This document shows, one piece after another, positions 13,200 to 24,612 of a stretch of DNA of 64,000 nucleotides (positions within the stretch are counted from its first letter, which is position 1; the number at the start of each line of letters is the position of its first letter). A model generated the notes under the pieces. That model was not told the origin of the DNA and did not search any database. It saw only the letters and a program-made list of their open reading frames with translations. The stretch spans positions 477,943-541,942 of the forward strand of contig CACRXP010000007.1 in assembly GCA_902702965.1 (NCBI GenBank), written 5' to 3'. Position numbers and translations under genes: made by a program. The DNA is from Spirometra erinaceieuropaei. Its lineage: Eukaryota; Platyhelminthes; Cestoda; Diphyllobothriidea; Diphyllobothriidae.

Positions 13200-13440
13200 T
13201 GGGGAAGCAATTGCATAGCCTAAACACAGGCCGCTTCTTTTAGATTCCTGCAGTCCCGACAAAAACTTGGTCATGAGACCGAAGGACTCAGAGCCACAGC
13301 AGGAAACGCCCAGAGTTGTTTGCCTGATCTGGTGCAGTTGCAAACAAAGCAACTACGTCGAAGAAACTGGGAGATTGCTCGTAACGCGAGAAGTCGAGCA
13401 TTCATCAGTAGTGAGGTGGTATAGCGCTAGCGCTCGGATT
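13200..13440 (+). pseudogene. Penelope-like element (family B): GIY-YIG endonuclease remnant
   Basis: The frame open from 13,267 reads PKDSEPQQETPRVVCLIWCS followed by CKQSNYVEETGRLLVTREVEH. This is the signature of the GIY-YIG endonuclease at the C-terminus of Penelope-like elements: a 'PKD-LP' lead-in, a short Cys pair, Y-V-x-E-T-G-R in the place of YIG, then R..EH. It parallels the PLE at 24.8-25.8 kb (CNYVDETGRKLQTRQQEH). The frame breaks after about 40 residues. A family-B tail follows at 13,790-13,945 in the same orientation, consistent with one decayed copy. Confidence 0.7.
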
Positions 13441-13789
13441 CTCGCGAGAAATTAAAACTGCGTGATCTTCGAGCGGCTTCATTCGGCTCTCCGGTCCACG
13501 TTCAATTCGCAAGTGCTCTGACCTCTCGCCTCCGTGTTTTCTACCGCGATTGCCCGGTCAAAATTACTAGTCACGTGGAGGGCGCGCGGACGACTAAAAG
13601 TTACGGTGACAGCGAATCAAATTACCGAGTAATCGTCGAGCCAAGGATCAACAACTGATAAATCACACCTATTAGCGACCCAGGTGCGGACTGACAAACC
13701 ATCCTCGCACCAAATACGACCCCCAGAGATGAACGCGAGTGTTATTAATTATCGTAGGCATGTAGTTGTCGGACCACTGTGTCCTGTAA

Positions 13790-13945
13790 ATACTGTATCC
13801 CTTGTGCCTCTACTCTCCTTTTCTGCGACTGTCTCTCATGATGGGTTCAATAAGGAATCCGAAGCGTCAGGCCAATAAACTTCTTGCTCCAGCAATCGCA
13901 TCTTCTGAACTGCTTCCTGGAACTCGCTTATTCGCTTCTATCGTA
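13790..13945 (+). repeat. Family-B PLE 3' tail with hammerhead-like core
   Basis: It matches the tails at 20.5-20.7 kb (-), 21.2-21.3 kb (+), 47.65 kb (+) and 59.04-59.17 kb (-). Shared blocks are the 'ATGATGGGTTC...GGAATCCGAA-CGTCAGGC' segment, AATAAA, then 'CAGCAATCG' and the end 'CTTCCTGG-ACTCG...TTCGCTTCTAT'. Confidence 0.75.
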
Positions 13946-16260
13946 AAACCAGGGCCGGTTACAGTCCTGAATTGACAAGCTGAATGTGAGGGGTCTTCAT
14001 TCTTATCAGTAGGAGAGTCAGTAGATTGCACTTTCGATAATTAGGGTTACCCCTAGCGGTCACTTACGAAATAGTACCGCGTTCAGGTCTGGCAGCAGGG
14101 CATTTGGGATATTCACACGTACTCATATATATTCGTACAAAGTGTCTACTCATTTGACTTAGGTAGCTTGATACATGTTTTTAAAGAGAGGCATTGATCG
14201 GGAGAGGTATATTGGTATGAGACTTCAATTTGTTATTTCTTCTGCCCACCTTCAGAGACTAGAAAGTCATGGTCAAAGGCCTCATTATATGGCTCACTTT
14301 ATTTTATGCGCCTGCGTGACTGCCCCTGACCCGCATCCCATTGTGACCTTTGTCGCCCCCGCGCCGTGGCTGTCCCCCGCCAAGAAGGTTCGTAAAACCA
14401 GATAGGGGATGGCGAATTAACGTGGAAGTTGACAGAGCAGTCGGTGGACATTCCGGTTCCTTTTGACCTGCCACCTGGGAATCGTACTTTTACTCCAATT
14501 GTTATACATTACTAATAATCTCCGAGCCTCATTGCTGTTAACGACGCTTTCTTCCTTCCCCGTCTGGTTGGCTTCCAGTAGTACAAGCACATCTCTCTTG
14601 CCCTTGTCACCCACAGGGTCACTGGAAGAAGTCCTTTGTCTTTTATGGCTCCAGCTGCTAATCTAATTAATAACTTCGCGCTATAGACCGTGAACCCTGT
14701 TACCAACAACTCGGAGAAGTGGTACCTTGACGTGGAGAACACTGTTGTCCATTGTGTTAGCTCCATCTCCTATATTGCCTCCTAGTCCGGTGAAGGGCAC
14801 CTAGGCCGCCGTTGAAGAACCATGCATTTATATCTTCGTCCTGCGCGCCGCCAGGTCGGACATCGCGACACACGGTCGGTTTTCTGCTGACCGAAAACAA
14901 AATGGAGCGATAAGTGCCAGTGTGTTTCTCGGCTAACCAGTTCGGGGGGAACTGTCCGCTCTCTTCTCCTATGACCTCGCCAATGTCGCAATGTTCACCG
15001 CTCCTCTACTTCCTACAATCACTTTGGCTAGCTTCTTCATGTCATAAATTGTGAAATCAGCGGCTTTTGTCTACGCCCTTTCTGCTGATTTCCTTGTCCG
15101 CAGTCAGTTTCTTGTCAGTTGCCCACGTAAACTTTCGCGCAGCCACCCCCCCGCCCCCATTGGTGGGTCCGAGCTCCCGCGTAAATCAAGTAAGCAGACG
15201 CTCCTCAGGCACTTAGGTTGGGGTGAGCGCTTATTCCCGCACCCAACCGAGGCTTGGCTGAACAGTGCACCAAACACTTCCACCATAATGTCGTCTGGAT
15301 CAAGCAGTTGATTTGGCTGTAATGTCGCAATCTTTTGCCATTGTACTTGTCGTGAAGAGCATGCCGCTGATTGCGTCAATGGTTGTCTCTCGTTTTGTCC
15401 TGAAGTTTGGTAAGGTTTTGCGTCGGTGCTGGTCCCGCGTGCGTGTGCAAAGCCTACAATGATTGACTGAAGACGTATCCAAGCCTAAATCGGAGAGATT
15501 TGAACTGCTTGTCCATGATAAAAGCGCTCGTTTGTGCAAACCATACTGCTGAAATCAACAGGCACTTGGTTTACTAAGGGATGTTTCTGTTAGAAGAATT
15601 TTTAAATTAGCCAGTCACGTGTGTAATGTGGATGTGGACTGGTGCCTCTGCATGGTCGTTGTTTTGATGTGAAATTGTATGTTTACGATCACGCCTGTCA
15701 GTTCTATTAAAATTTATTAGGCACCGACCGGCCTCACATCATGCCACCTTGTGAAAACTGTTGTTCCTAAGACGTCCCCATCGGTGAAATCAAGCAAAAT
15801 CCAGTTTCCCTTGTTGAATCCCATCTCATTTAACTCAAACGAGTCAAGGATAACACGAATTCCTAGAAAACTGTTTTAGAATCTATACGCAGAATGTAGG
15901 CGGTTAACAAACCGTCAAACCGCCATGCAGCGGCAAAACATCGGCGAAACACGCGTGTGTGGGCTTTTGACTAGTACCTGTGCTGTTAGTATGGTATCAC
16001 CTTACCCTAAAATTATTATCATTGTTACTACCATTCACTAGCGGTCAGATAATTTGAGGATGGCTACAACAAACTCGAGGAATGGTGCTGACCGGTTCTG
16101 TAGTTATAGTTTTTCCCGACTTTCTCTGTCTCTCTTTCGTTCTCACCCTCTTCTTTCCATAATCATATCAAAGTAGCTAGTCTATGCGGAAACGGGTGGG
16201 AGATTAGCCTTCGTACGGTGGCCAACCTGACGTATTCTCTTACCGAAGCGTAGCAAAACA
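13946..16260. other. No gene recognised; contains one dispersed repeat unit
   Basis: No exon or protein family was recognised. About 14,165-14,345 matches 26,940-27,110 in the same orientation: a GGAGAGGT start, CTT-AATTTGTTATTTT, then GAAAGTCATG and CTCATTAT-TGGC-CACTTT. The family is unidentified. Confidence 0.45.
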
Positions 16261-16261
16261 G

Positions 16262-16640
16262 AGATGATTTTGGTAGAGGGGCTCTCACCAATCATTTAAC
16301 GATACTCATCTGTCCCGTTTTGTCTTACGGACTCTCTCTCTTGAGCCCTGCCAGCAGCCGTACAGCAGCGTATATATATAAGCAGAATGGTATTACCGAC
16401 AAAGACAAGGGAGACTGAAATGACCATTTCTGGCTGATTAGTCGTCGTCGACCAGTCATATCCAACCCCGAAGTGTGGAACAGCCGAGGCTCGAACTCGC
16501 GACCTGTTGGTTAGAAGTCCAACGTCTCTAACCACTGAGCCACGGGCTCGTTGTCCTGTCAGTTGCGATCGGAAATATACAATGGCAGAAGGGCGCTCAC
16601 CAATGGTTTTACGGAACTCACTCATTTATACTTGTTCATA
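16262..16640 (-). repeat. tRNA-derived SINE-like repeat (copy 1)
   Basis: On the minus strand at about 16,490-16,550 there is a tRNA-like head, with an A-box-like TGGCTCAGTGGTTAGAG and a B-box GAGTTCGAGCC. The 5-bp anticodon stem encloses an 8-nt loop and the acceptor arms do not pair, so it is not a functional tRNA. The body continues to a CT/GA-rich stretch. A second copy in the same orientation lies at 27,335-27,735. In both copies a short GCTCACC-AT...TACGGA block appears on each side of the tRNA-like part, suggesting partial dimers. Confidence 0.65.
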
Positions 16641-18230
16641 CTCTTCGGAGCTGACTATGGACGCCATTAGGGGGCGCTGATAGACACACTGGGCATTTTC
16701 CTCTTGTTTCGCCTCTCCAGTCGACGCGATTCCCTAGGGGTAGTCTCGGCCCTCAACGCAGTTTGTAATGGCTGCGATAGAAAATGGGCCCCCTGATGCG
16801 ACTGTCAATTCCTCACATTAACTACTAGACTCCTAGTTCGTCATATGCCACCTGGACACAAACGTTGGAAAGAACTTCATCACTAAGGCATAGCTTCTGT
16901 CTATCAGACGTTTTCAATCGATCTCCTAGTCTAAGATTGACAGGAAGCGAAAAATCAGAACTTCACAAGTATCTCCACCGCACGGTTGTTATCCCGGGTT
17001 GCTGTAGTATCCCAGCTGTCGTCGTCTGATTCCATCACCATAAGTACCCCAGAGATAAGTCTGCCGGCCATTGTTAGGCACTACTTCTGATCGGCCAGGC
17101 GATGGGGCTCTTCCTTGCCAGACCAGCTAGTGCTGACAGATCCCACGATCATGCGAGAGACGCCCCCAAGACAGAATCCACAAGTATGCATCTCAGACCT
17201 AATTATATTCGTCCGGAGGTCGCCGTAAAATGAGCGCGGAGGAGGGCATTACTGTGATCAAAAATCTGGTTTCCACCAAATTGTGAGATGATGCGTAGAA
17301 GCCGTCTGGCACAAACATTCCTGAATGTCGGAATAGGTTCTACTTTTAGCAAACGTCAATCATCAGAATGAGTTCCACTGGCGAACTAATCTCACTCTTC
17401 TGAAATTTCAACCAACCCCCGCTCACTTTCACATGATAATGGCCAGTTTAAAGGTAACAGTCAGAATCCGACTTGGTGGATTGTTCTAAGTATTTATTAA
17501 GTTAGCGGTCTAACCCTTCAAACTGCGTATTACAAGGCTGTAGTGGTAGCCAGGAATAACGCGTTTGCAAACCACTTAGTGTAATAACAATTTTTCCTAT
17601 CAGACATCCTCTTAAATGGACCATAAGTGCGGCACCTAATTAATTAAATCGTTCGAATCCCCTAATGGTTTGGCTGCTCTGCTAAGTGCGGTGTTAGGAA
17701 AAAAGGAAGTTAAGCAAAATTTCAGGTCCAAGGCTGAATCATCCCACGCATCAACCTGCCTGCAGACTAACTGACTCATATTGCACAAGAGGAAAACAGA
17801 AATGTCAGTGCGCGAAGAATTTGACGCAGCGCAAAACCACTTTCACAGCCAGGTCTGTCGGAGCGTTCCAATGACATTCAGTGGGAGTTAAGATGGTAGA
17901 AACACATCGCATACTTGCATTTTTAACTTAAGCAGCAACGACTAATGTATATCTCATACAGCATTACTGCCTGATACACATATGAGTGCTCCGATATTCG
18001 TCTGATCCTAATCAGTCTTGTCGGTTTGTGGCCCTTGAGCCTCTCAGAATACTGCATCTCCAGTAAAACAAACGTCCGGTCTGAGCTCTGGAACTCCTGG
18101 AACTCAATTTTGCTCGAGCTTAATCGCCTGTGGTGGACTGACCAAGGGAATCTGACCCATTCTCTCCTTCCGCCCAAAATGCCTACTGTCTTGGATCCAA
18201 GAACCACTTCATACCAGGGGGGACGGTGTC
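16641..18230. other. No gene recognised
   Basis: Intergenic sequence without a recognisable exon, repeat signature or RNA gene. The reverse-strand frame at 17,923-18,207 has no identifiable domain. Confidence 0.45.
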
Positions 18231-18235
18231 GATCC

Positions 18236-19050
18236 CCTTTTCGGCTGCGTCCTGTCGCTTTATGACATAAATAATGAGTGAACAGGATACATCAGTTTGA
18301 ATTCGTGAAGTAAATCAATGCAAAACAACAAAGTCATAGCTTATAGTAAAGCAGGTTAATCAATAAAATTAGTAACTTAAACTCAATATGGGAAAGATAG
18401 CGGGAAAACGTTAACGAGCAAAAAAGGTAAGGGGAGGTGTGAAAATCAAGGAGCTGTAGACCATCACGGCAAAGTCAGGCTGACCACATTTTCCACCCGT
18501 TTACATAGGTCTGGTTACACCCGCCACATACAGACCGCCGCCGGGTAATGCAATGTCCGAGTTGTTCGTGCCTGAACAAGTACTCAGGAGAATTTTTCGG
18601 GGTCAGCAGAATGACCACTATCAAGATGTTTAGTAATGGAGGAACGCGGAGTCTTGTTTTCTTGCTTCAGAGGTCACCTGGGCAGCTACTCAATAGACCT
18701 GACTGCCAACTGCTTTTGCGTTCGCCCAGTGTACTTGCATCCGCCGCCCATATACGACGGGGGAACCAGACCTATGTAAATGACAGGAACATAAGGTCAG
18801 CCTGACTTTGCCGTGGTAATACCCAGCTCCTTGAGTTTCACACATCCCCTTTCCTTTTTTGCACGCTAACGTTTTCCCACTATCCTTCCCATGCGGTGTT
18901 CAAGTTACTAATTTTATTCATCAGCCGACATTACCCAAAACCACGGCCTTGCTATTTCTGCATTGATTTTCTAAACAAATTCAAACTGCTGTATTCTTCT
19001 TACTCGTTATTTATGTTATGAAGCGACAGGACCCAGCTGACGAGCAGTCG
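18236..19050. repeat. Inverted repeat, ~310-bp arms, unidentified family
   Basis: The left arm (about 18,236-18,545) and the reverse complement of the right arm (about 18,735-19,050) match over nearly their whole length with scattered substitutions. Shared blocks include TCCTGTCGCTT-ATGACATAAAT at the outer end, AATAAAATTAGTAACTT in the middle, and CACGGCAAAGTCAGGCTGACC and TTACATAGGTCTGGTT near the spacer. The spacer is about 190 bp. It could be two copies of one repeat facing each other or a fold-back element. A transcript would form a long hairpin. Confidence 0.7.
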
Positions 19051-20087
19051 CGCATTTTGGTGGTACTAATCAATCCTGCTTTGCCCGCTCACTTTAACTT
19101 CGTAGGGGAAAACTGCTTCAGATCTTCTTCTCGTCACTTTCAGGTAGACGGCGAAGTTGAATTTAAAACCAGAACATTGAAACCATCCGAAGGATGATCA
19201 GTGGCTGGTGAAGATCAGTTCAGCCGTCTTTGTTGAGCGGTCTGTTGTATCTTCGCGATAATGTCGATTCGAGTGACGATCAAGTCGGTTAAGGAGGGTT
19301 TTCAGTCCGGATTTGTAGACAACTTACTGTTTTCGCTTGTCTTCCATTCGAACAATTCAGCATTGCACAAGTTTACAGTCAGAGCGAATGCACAGTACAA
19401 GCGGTTCTTGGTGGAAATGGATGTATCGCGGCATTTGTTGGGGTGACGGCGAAAGTTGAATTTTTCTGGTCACAGTTACTGTTCGGAAGCACTATAACCC
19501 ATTCAGTTTTCGTCGATAAGACTATACTGGATAATGACAGGGTGTCCTCATCACGTAGTCTGGGACTGTTAATTGTCCTATGGTACAAATTCCGACCCCG
19601 TCATAACCATGAGCTGAGTCTCTACTAAAATTACGTCAATTGGCCAAGCAAACAGACGGAAGATTCTGCATATCTTCATTCGAGTGATCGCTTAGAGCAC
19701 TAGGCGTTAGGCTAGTTCCCTTCGCCAGTCAAATTACTAATTATAATAAAGATAACGTACTTTCCTAATAAAGCAGGGAAGGCAACTGCGTCAGTACAAA
19801 AGCAAAAATCCTACTTCTACGCCCTGCGAATGCAAGGTAATCATTTGTTGCCCTTGGATTACGGTGCTTTTGATAATATTTACGGATCCGGACGACGAAT
19901 TAGAAGCCTGGAAGACAGAAGGCTCATGTAATTCGAATCCAATGAACACTTTTCATCGCTGAACACAAATCATTGGACGAATTGTACAAAATGAAGGGTG
20001 TCCAATTCATGCAACAATGATCTCAGCATACCATGGATTAAACACTCATGTGCTCGCTTACACGAAAACTCCAAGCATACTCGACAG
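19051..20087. other. No gene recognised
   Basis: A short segment ('GACGGCGAA-GTTGAATTT') occurs at 19,148 and again at 19,445, an old partial duplication. Nothing else was supported. Confidence 0.4.
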
Positions 20088-20305
20088 TTCGACCGTCGTA
20101 ACCGACGCTGTCCACGGTGTGTCTACAGCAGGCTGAGAATAGGCACGGTTCATAGTGGCAGTAGACATGCACAGCATCTATCGCACTCACTACTCATGTC
20201 CACTTGGACCCGGCCGGAGGTGAGAGAGGGCGCAGGCGATGAACACGACGAGAACCCGCACCCGGGCGTACAACCACACCCCTGGCCCACTATACACACT
20301 TTACC
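20088..20305 (+). repeat. Dispersed GC-rich repeat R1, copy 1
   Basis: One of five same-strand copies in this window. The shared order is TTCGACCGTCGT--CCGACG-TGTCCAC-GTGTG, 'GGCACGGT', 'CACAGCATCTA-CGCA', then GGGCGT-C-ACCACACCC and a CAC-TT-AC end. No coding potential was recognised. Confidence 0.6.
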
Positions 20306-20499
20306 GGGATTTTTACCAAGAACAAAAAGTGGAAGGACAACGGACATCCCAATCGGCGCGACATGAGCCGGAAACTGGGCCTGCCATCACATCTCGAATG
20401 TTGGCATTTGTTATGGATGCGCATGTCCGATAACGCCTGTCAGTGTGGCCCGTGTTGTTCCAGCACATCAACAGCGTAGCCCGTTTTTGGGGAACATTA

Positions 20500-20830
20500 C
20501 ATGCCAATAGAAGCGAAGAGATGAGTCCCAGGAAGCAGTCTTAAAGAAGAAGACACGATCGCTGGGACAAGAGCTTTATTAGCCTGACGTTTCGGATTCC
20601 TGCTCGAACCCACCATCAGAGACCAAAGCAGATAAGGGTGGTACCTGCACAAGGGGCTGCAGTATTTATAGGATGCAGTCGCCATGTTACTGCATACCTA
20701 TGAATACTCACGGCTCCCCCTTCATTGGGGATCTTTGCACGTGGTGTGATGGCCGACATTCGCGTCGTTAATTGCCGCAATTTCATCACGTGCGTTGGAT
20801 GTTGGTGTGATGATTGCTCGACCATCTGAC
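20500..20830 (-). repeat. Family-B PLE 3' region, minus-strand copy
   Basis: It is the reverse complement of the copy at 21,036-21,325, with about 90% visual identity through CATCCTATAAATACTGCAGC and the hammerhead-like core at 20,560-20,622. It ends in the family terminus 'TTCGCTTCTATTGGCATG'. Together the two copies form an inverted pair around a 200-bp spacer. Confidence 0.75.
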
Positions 20831-21035
20831 GCGCTGACCCTGGTGTTGGGAAGTGTTCACCTGTGCGCTCCCCGCGTGGCCAATTACTCCGCCTAGGCGA
20901 AGTCTTAGCACCCAGTATGGAATGAGAAGATCATTGCACATGTCAACTGACTGGGGGGCCAGTAAACCTGACTCAAGCAGCTCCCGGCTCACGCGACTGT
21001 TACCTCTTGCGAGAATTCCGGCCCCGAGAATTTCG

Positions 21036-21325
21036 GCCGAGCAATCATCACACCAACATCCAACGCACGTGATGAAATTGCGGCAATTAACAACGCGGAT
21101 GTCGGCCATCAAACAGTCAGCACACCAGGTGCGACGATCCCGAATGAAGGGGGGAGCCGTGAATGTTCATAGGTATGCGGTAGCATGGCGACTGCATCCT
21201 ATAAATACTGCAGCCCCTTATGCATGAACCACCCTTATCTGCTTTTGTCTCTTATGATGGGTTCGAGCAGGAATCCCAAACGTCAGGCTAATAAAGCTCT
21301 TGTCCCAGCAATCGTGTCTCCTTTT
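21036..21325 (+). repeat. Family-B PLE 3' region, plus-strand copy, end-truncated
   Basis: It starts at ATCATCACACCAACATCCAA and runs through the 'CCTATAAATACTGCAG' block and the hammerhead-like segment at 21,247-21,306, where the conserved GAAAC has become CAAAC. It stops shortly after CAGCAATCGTGTCT, about 45 bp before the family terminus. Confidence 0.75.
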
Positions 21326-22730
21326 TCAAAACATTACATGCATCAAAAAATACACTTTTTTCACGAGCACTACCACAACGAAACGAAGCACTGTAAGTTA
21401 ACTGATCACTCATGACTGAAAGCGTATTTAAGGTGTTCGCTGCAGGATATCTTGTCAGTCCCACTAATCGCCACCTTCAGAGTTGCTGCTTTTGGATGCG
21501 CAAATAAACAAGATGCCTTAACGATCATTCAGATCGTTCCGTCATTAAACTTCACTACCAGGTTTCCGAATGCGCAATCTCTAGATTCTTTCACCGAAGA
21601 AAACTGTACTTCTCTTCAGTTATTCATGGAGTGTCTACATTCGTTCAATGTGGCCAAATCAGCCTCAAATTGCTAAGATGTGTGGATAATCATGCATACT
21701 TAGCGTGTAGTTTTCGTCAAATGTAAATTTTCCGAGTGCGTAGGTGGTGCTTGGCGCCCGAGCTCGATGGAATTCTTCACATAGGACAACATGGAAGACA
21801 GTAGGTGGATGTTATTTTAAAACAGACTCCTGCGAATCGGACTGCAATCCTTTCGCACGAGGGGACTCTTAAAAGAAAATGAATGAAAGGTGTAACTAAG
21901 TCCTTAAAATTTATCAGAGAAATAACACGCAACGTATCAACTAACTTGGTTTCGAATTGTGCTAGTGCTACTAATTAAGTGTTCAAGGACACTCATCAAC
22001 CGTTGGATCTGTTGACGCTACGAGTAGTGGGCACTTGTCAGTCCTATTGTCCTATTTTCGGAAACATTGTAGCTGATAATCCCAATGATTCAGCACTAGT
22101 GCACACGACATCTGTTCTTCGAGTTTGTCGCCCTCCAAATCGCACCTTGAATCACTTGCCGTTCGGTTCTGTATAGTAACCAGTTCGTCGAGCAAACACC
22201 GATATGTCGGGTGCGAGGCGAAATACGAGTATCGTTCGCATCTCAGTGCAAGTTGCCTGTTGTTACTTATTAAGTAAACAGTACAGTTTGGAATCACAAG
22301 AGAGGACTTCTAGAATCCGTATCATCTAACCTTCTCCTGAACAGGAAGCAAAGCTTTGGCAGAGCTCGGAAACGCGGTCTCGCTGGGAAATAACAAAGTC
22401 TAGGCACTTCCAACACGGGAACCGGGGTAAAATGGGCGTTACGGGTAGGGCTGCGGGAAAACAGGAAAGAATGCGCAATAACCAGAAGAAAAACTCAGGT
22501 ATTATAAGTAAATGTGCTAATTAGTTTAAGTGAGTATTAAATCTCAGCGTAAGCACAGCACAATACAAAAATTCACTTCATGTAACCAGCAAAATTTCAT
22601 GAAGAATAGGGGTGATTGGACAGCAAAGGTCATCGAAACCGAACCGATAGGAATGCGAAAAATCAGAAGAAAGCCGTAGGTGGAAATTGTTGATAGAAGT
22701 TGTAGGAAGTGAGTGCCGAAGGACTCCCTA
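21326..22730. other. No gene recognised
   Basis: AT-rich sequence. The frame at 21,979-22,176 and its antisense show no domains. No repeat partner was found within the window. Confidence 0.4.
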
Positions 22731-22732
22731 AC

Positions 22733-22877
22733 CCTTAATACTAACCTTAACCCTAAGCCCTGGCCCTAAACCCTAACTTTAAATCCTAACCTCGACCCTA
22801 AACCCTAACCCCAAACTCTAAGTCTGACCCTAAACATTTACCCACTAACCATAAACCCCAAATCCTAACCGTAAAAT
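22733..22877 (+). repeat. Degenerate interstitial telomere-like array, (CCCTAA)n
   Basis: About 145 bp of imperfect CCCTAA/CCTAAC/ACCCTA units, that is TTAGGG-type telomere sequence read on the C-rich strand. Many units carry substitutions. No terminal inverted repeats like those of the elements at 35.1 and 41.5 kb flank it. It is either a decayed internal telomere tract or an old insertion. Confidence 0.7.
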
Positions 22878-23689
22878 CTGAATCCTATTGTAATTATGAA
22901 CCATAATCGCAGCAGTCCATGAGACAGCTCAAATTGAAAGTAACCGCACTTGGTATTACGCCTGCTGAAACCGGTACTAGTACAATAGGAATAAATACTG
23001 ACCACCTACTGAAATCAGTAACATTACGAATGTGATAATTTTTGACCGAACACGACAGCGTTTCCAAGCCCAATGAACACTATACATGGCTGCGTTATTC
23101 ACCAGGCGTGTTGAAATCCTATAATGTAGATCCCTATCTGTGTGTTCCTTTTAAAACTAATACCAGAAGATAAACGAATTTTGAAAATAATTCGAAACTT
23201 GTAAACAGAATCCTGAAAATGTATATTCCTGTTGAGAATATAAACGATTTTGTGCGACTAAGCCGTCGGAATGGTAAAAAGAGGAGTGCTAGTACCACCT
23301 CTTTTTTTTACTCATCTATATCGATATCCATAGCTCAAAATCTGTCTTGTACACAAAGGCCACATTAATTATATTGTCGCAGAGAGCAAATCAGTACAGC
23401 CTAGCATTGCATGTGCAAAAAACTTGCTACTAAAAGCTGGCAGATCTCTCTACCAAGTTAGACGTATTCATATAGATTCTTGGTTGTAAAGCCTGTCTGA
23501 TGGCCTCCGCAGTTCGATAGAAGGGCGGGTGATCGGCCGGCCAATGTGAAATCAAAAATCCTATGCGTTCACCGGACGAATTTTAGTTTTACACTTTGTA
23601 TTAGAAAAAGAACTGAGGCAGCGTTAAACCGTATGAGGAGCAAATAAAATAAGGGCTTAAATGTCCAGAGCCCTAACTTGGGGAGACAG

Positions 23690-23890
23690 TTCGACCGTCG
23701 TTGCCGACGATGTCTACCGTGTGCTGCACAGGAAGTGAGGCAGGTACGCTGACTTGTGCGTGATTTAGTTTGTAGCGACTGTGGACTTTCACAGCATCTA
23801 CCGCACCCTCGCATTCTCTCCCACCTGGGCCTGTTGCCAAGACAGAATCTAGAAGACCGGGATGGGTACCGCCAAGCCCGCAACTTGGCG
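23690..23890 (+). repeat. Dispersed GC-rich repeat R1, copy 2
   Basis: It begins AGTTCGACCGTCGTTGCCGA, followed by TGTCTACCGTGTGCT and 'CACAGCATCTACCGCA', and ends near CAAGACAGAATCTAGAAGAC. Same order and strand as the other R1 copies. Confidence 0.6.
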
Positions 23891-24367
23891 CTCCATTTCA
23901 TACCTCCTGGTCCACACAGAAAATGACCTGACTGCGTCATAGGGCAAACGAATAGATCCTATCATCGCAGGTGGAATAAATTTAACGATGGAGGAGGCAA
24001 CAGTTTTTTCCAGGCTTTCTGGTGGGTTTGCGCGAAACCTTGATTTGCATAATAGCACGATGACCTACACAGTGCAGTAGTATCAATATATCTTCTGATG
24101 AAACTGTGTCTCCATATGTTTTGTTTGGAACTGAACAGAAGAATGGAAGCAGGGTGTTTTTGAAAGCAGTGAGAATGAAGACTGAAATGGCTATGCCCGG
24201 CTGATTTGGCGTCACCGCCAAGCTATGCGTTAACATGGAACCACCGACTATTGAGATCTGAACACAAATTCAGTTTGTACTTGATGTCCGCGGAGTGAGA
24301 GCTGTTTCTCCTCATTCGGATGTCGAGAACGCTCATCCTCAAACTTGCCGAATGACAACTGATGTAG

Positions 24368-24612
24368 GCTGCCTCATCGAATGTGGGTCAGTAGACAGGT
24401 GAGCCTCCTTTTGCTCATGCGTTTCCACCTAACTGTTTTCCTAACGGATCAAGTTTCTGACGGTGTGGGCGTCCAAGTGTGTCTGGCAGCATAACACAAC
24501 GGAAGGAAACGGGTTCCTACATAGAACGTTTTCTTGGCGGATTGCAGGAGGGTTTATGCTGAAAGTGAACGCGACTAATTAAACTGTGCCGCATACGCCC
24601 ATAATGAACTTT
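24368..24612 (+). repeat. Left part of a repeat interrupted by the PLE insertion
   Basis: It matches the uninterrupted copy at 27,915-28,270: CTGCCTCATCGAATGTG, then ACAGGT-AG-CTCCT, TAGAACG-T-TT, and CGCATACGCCC next to the insertion point. The repeat resumes at 26,014, beyond the PLE. Confidence 0.65.
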
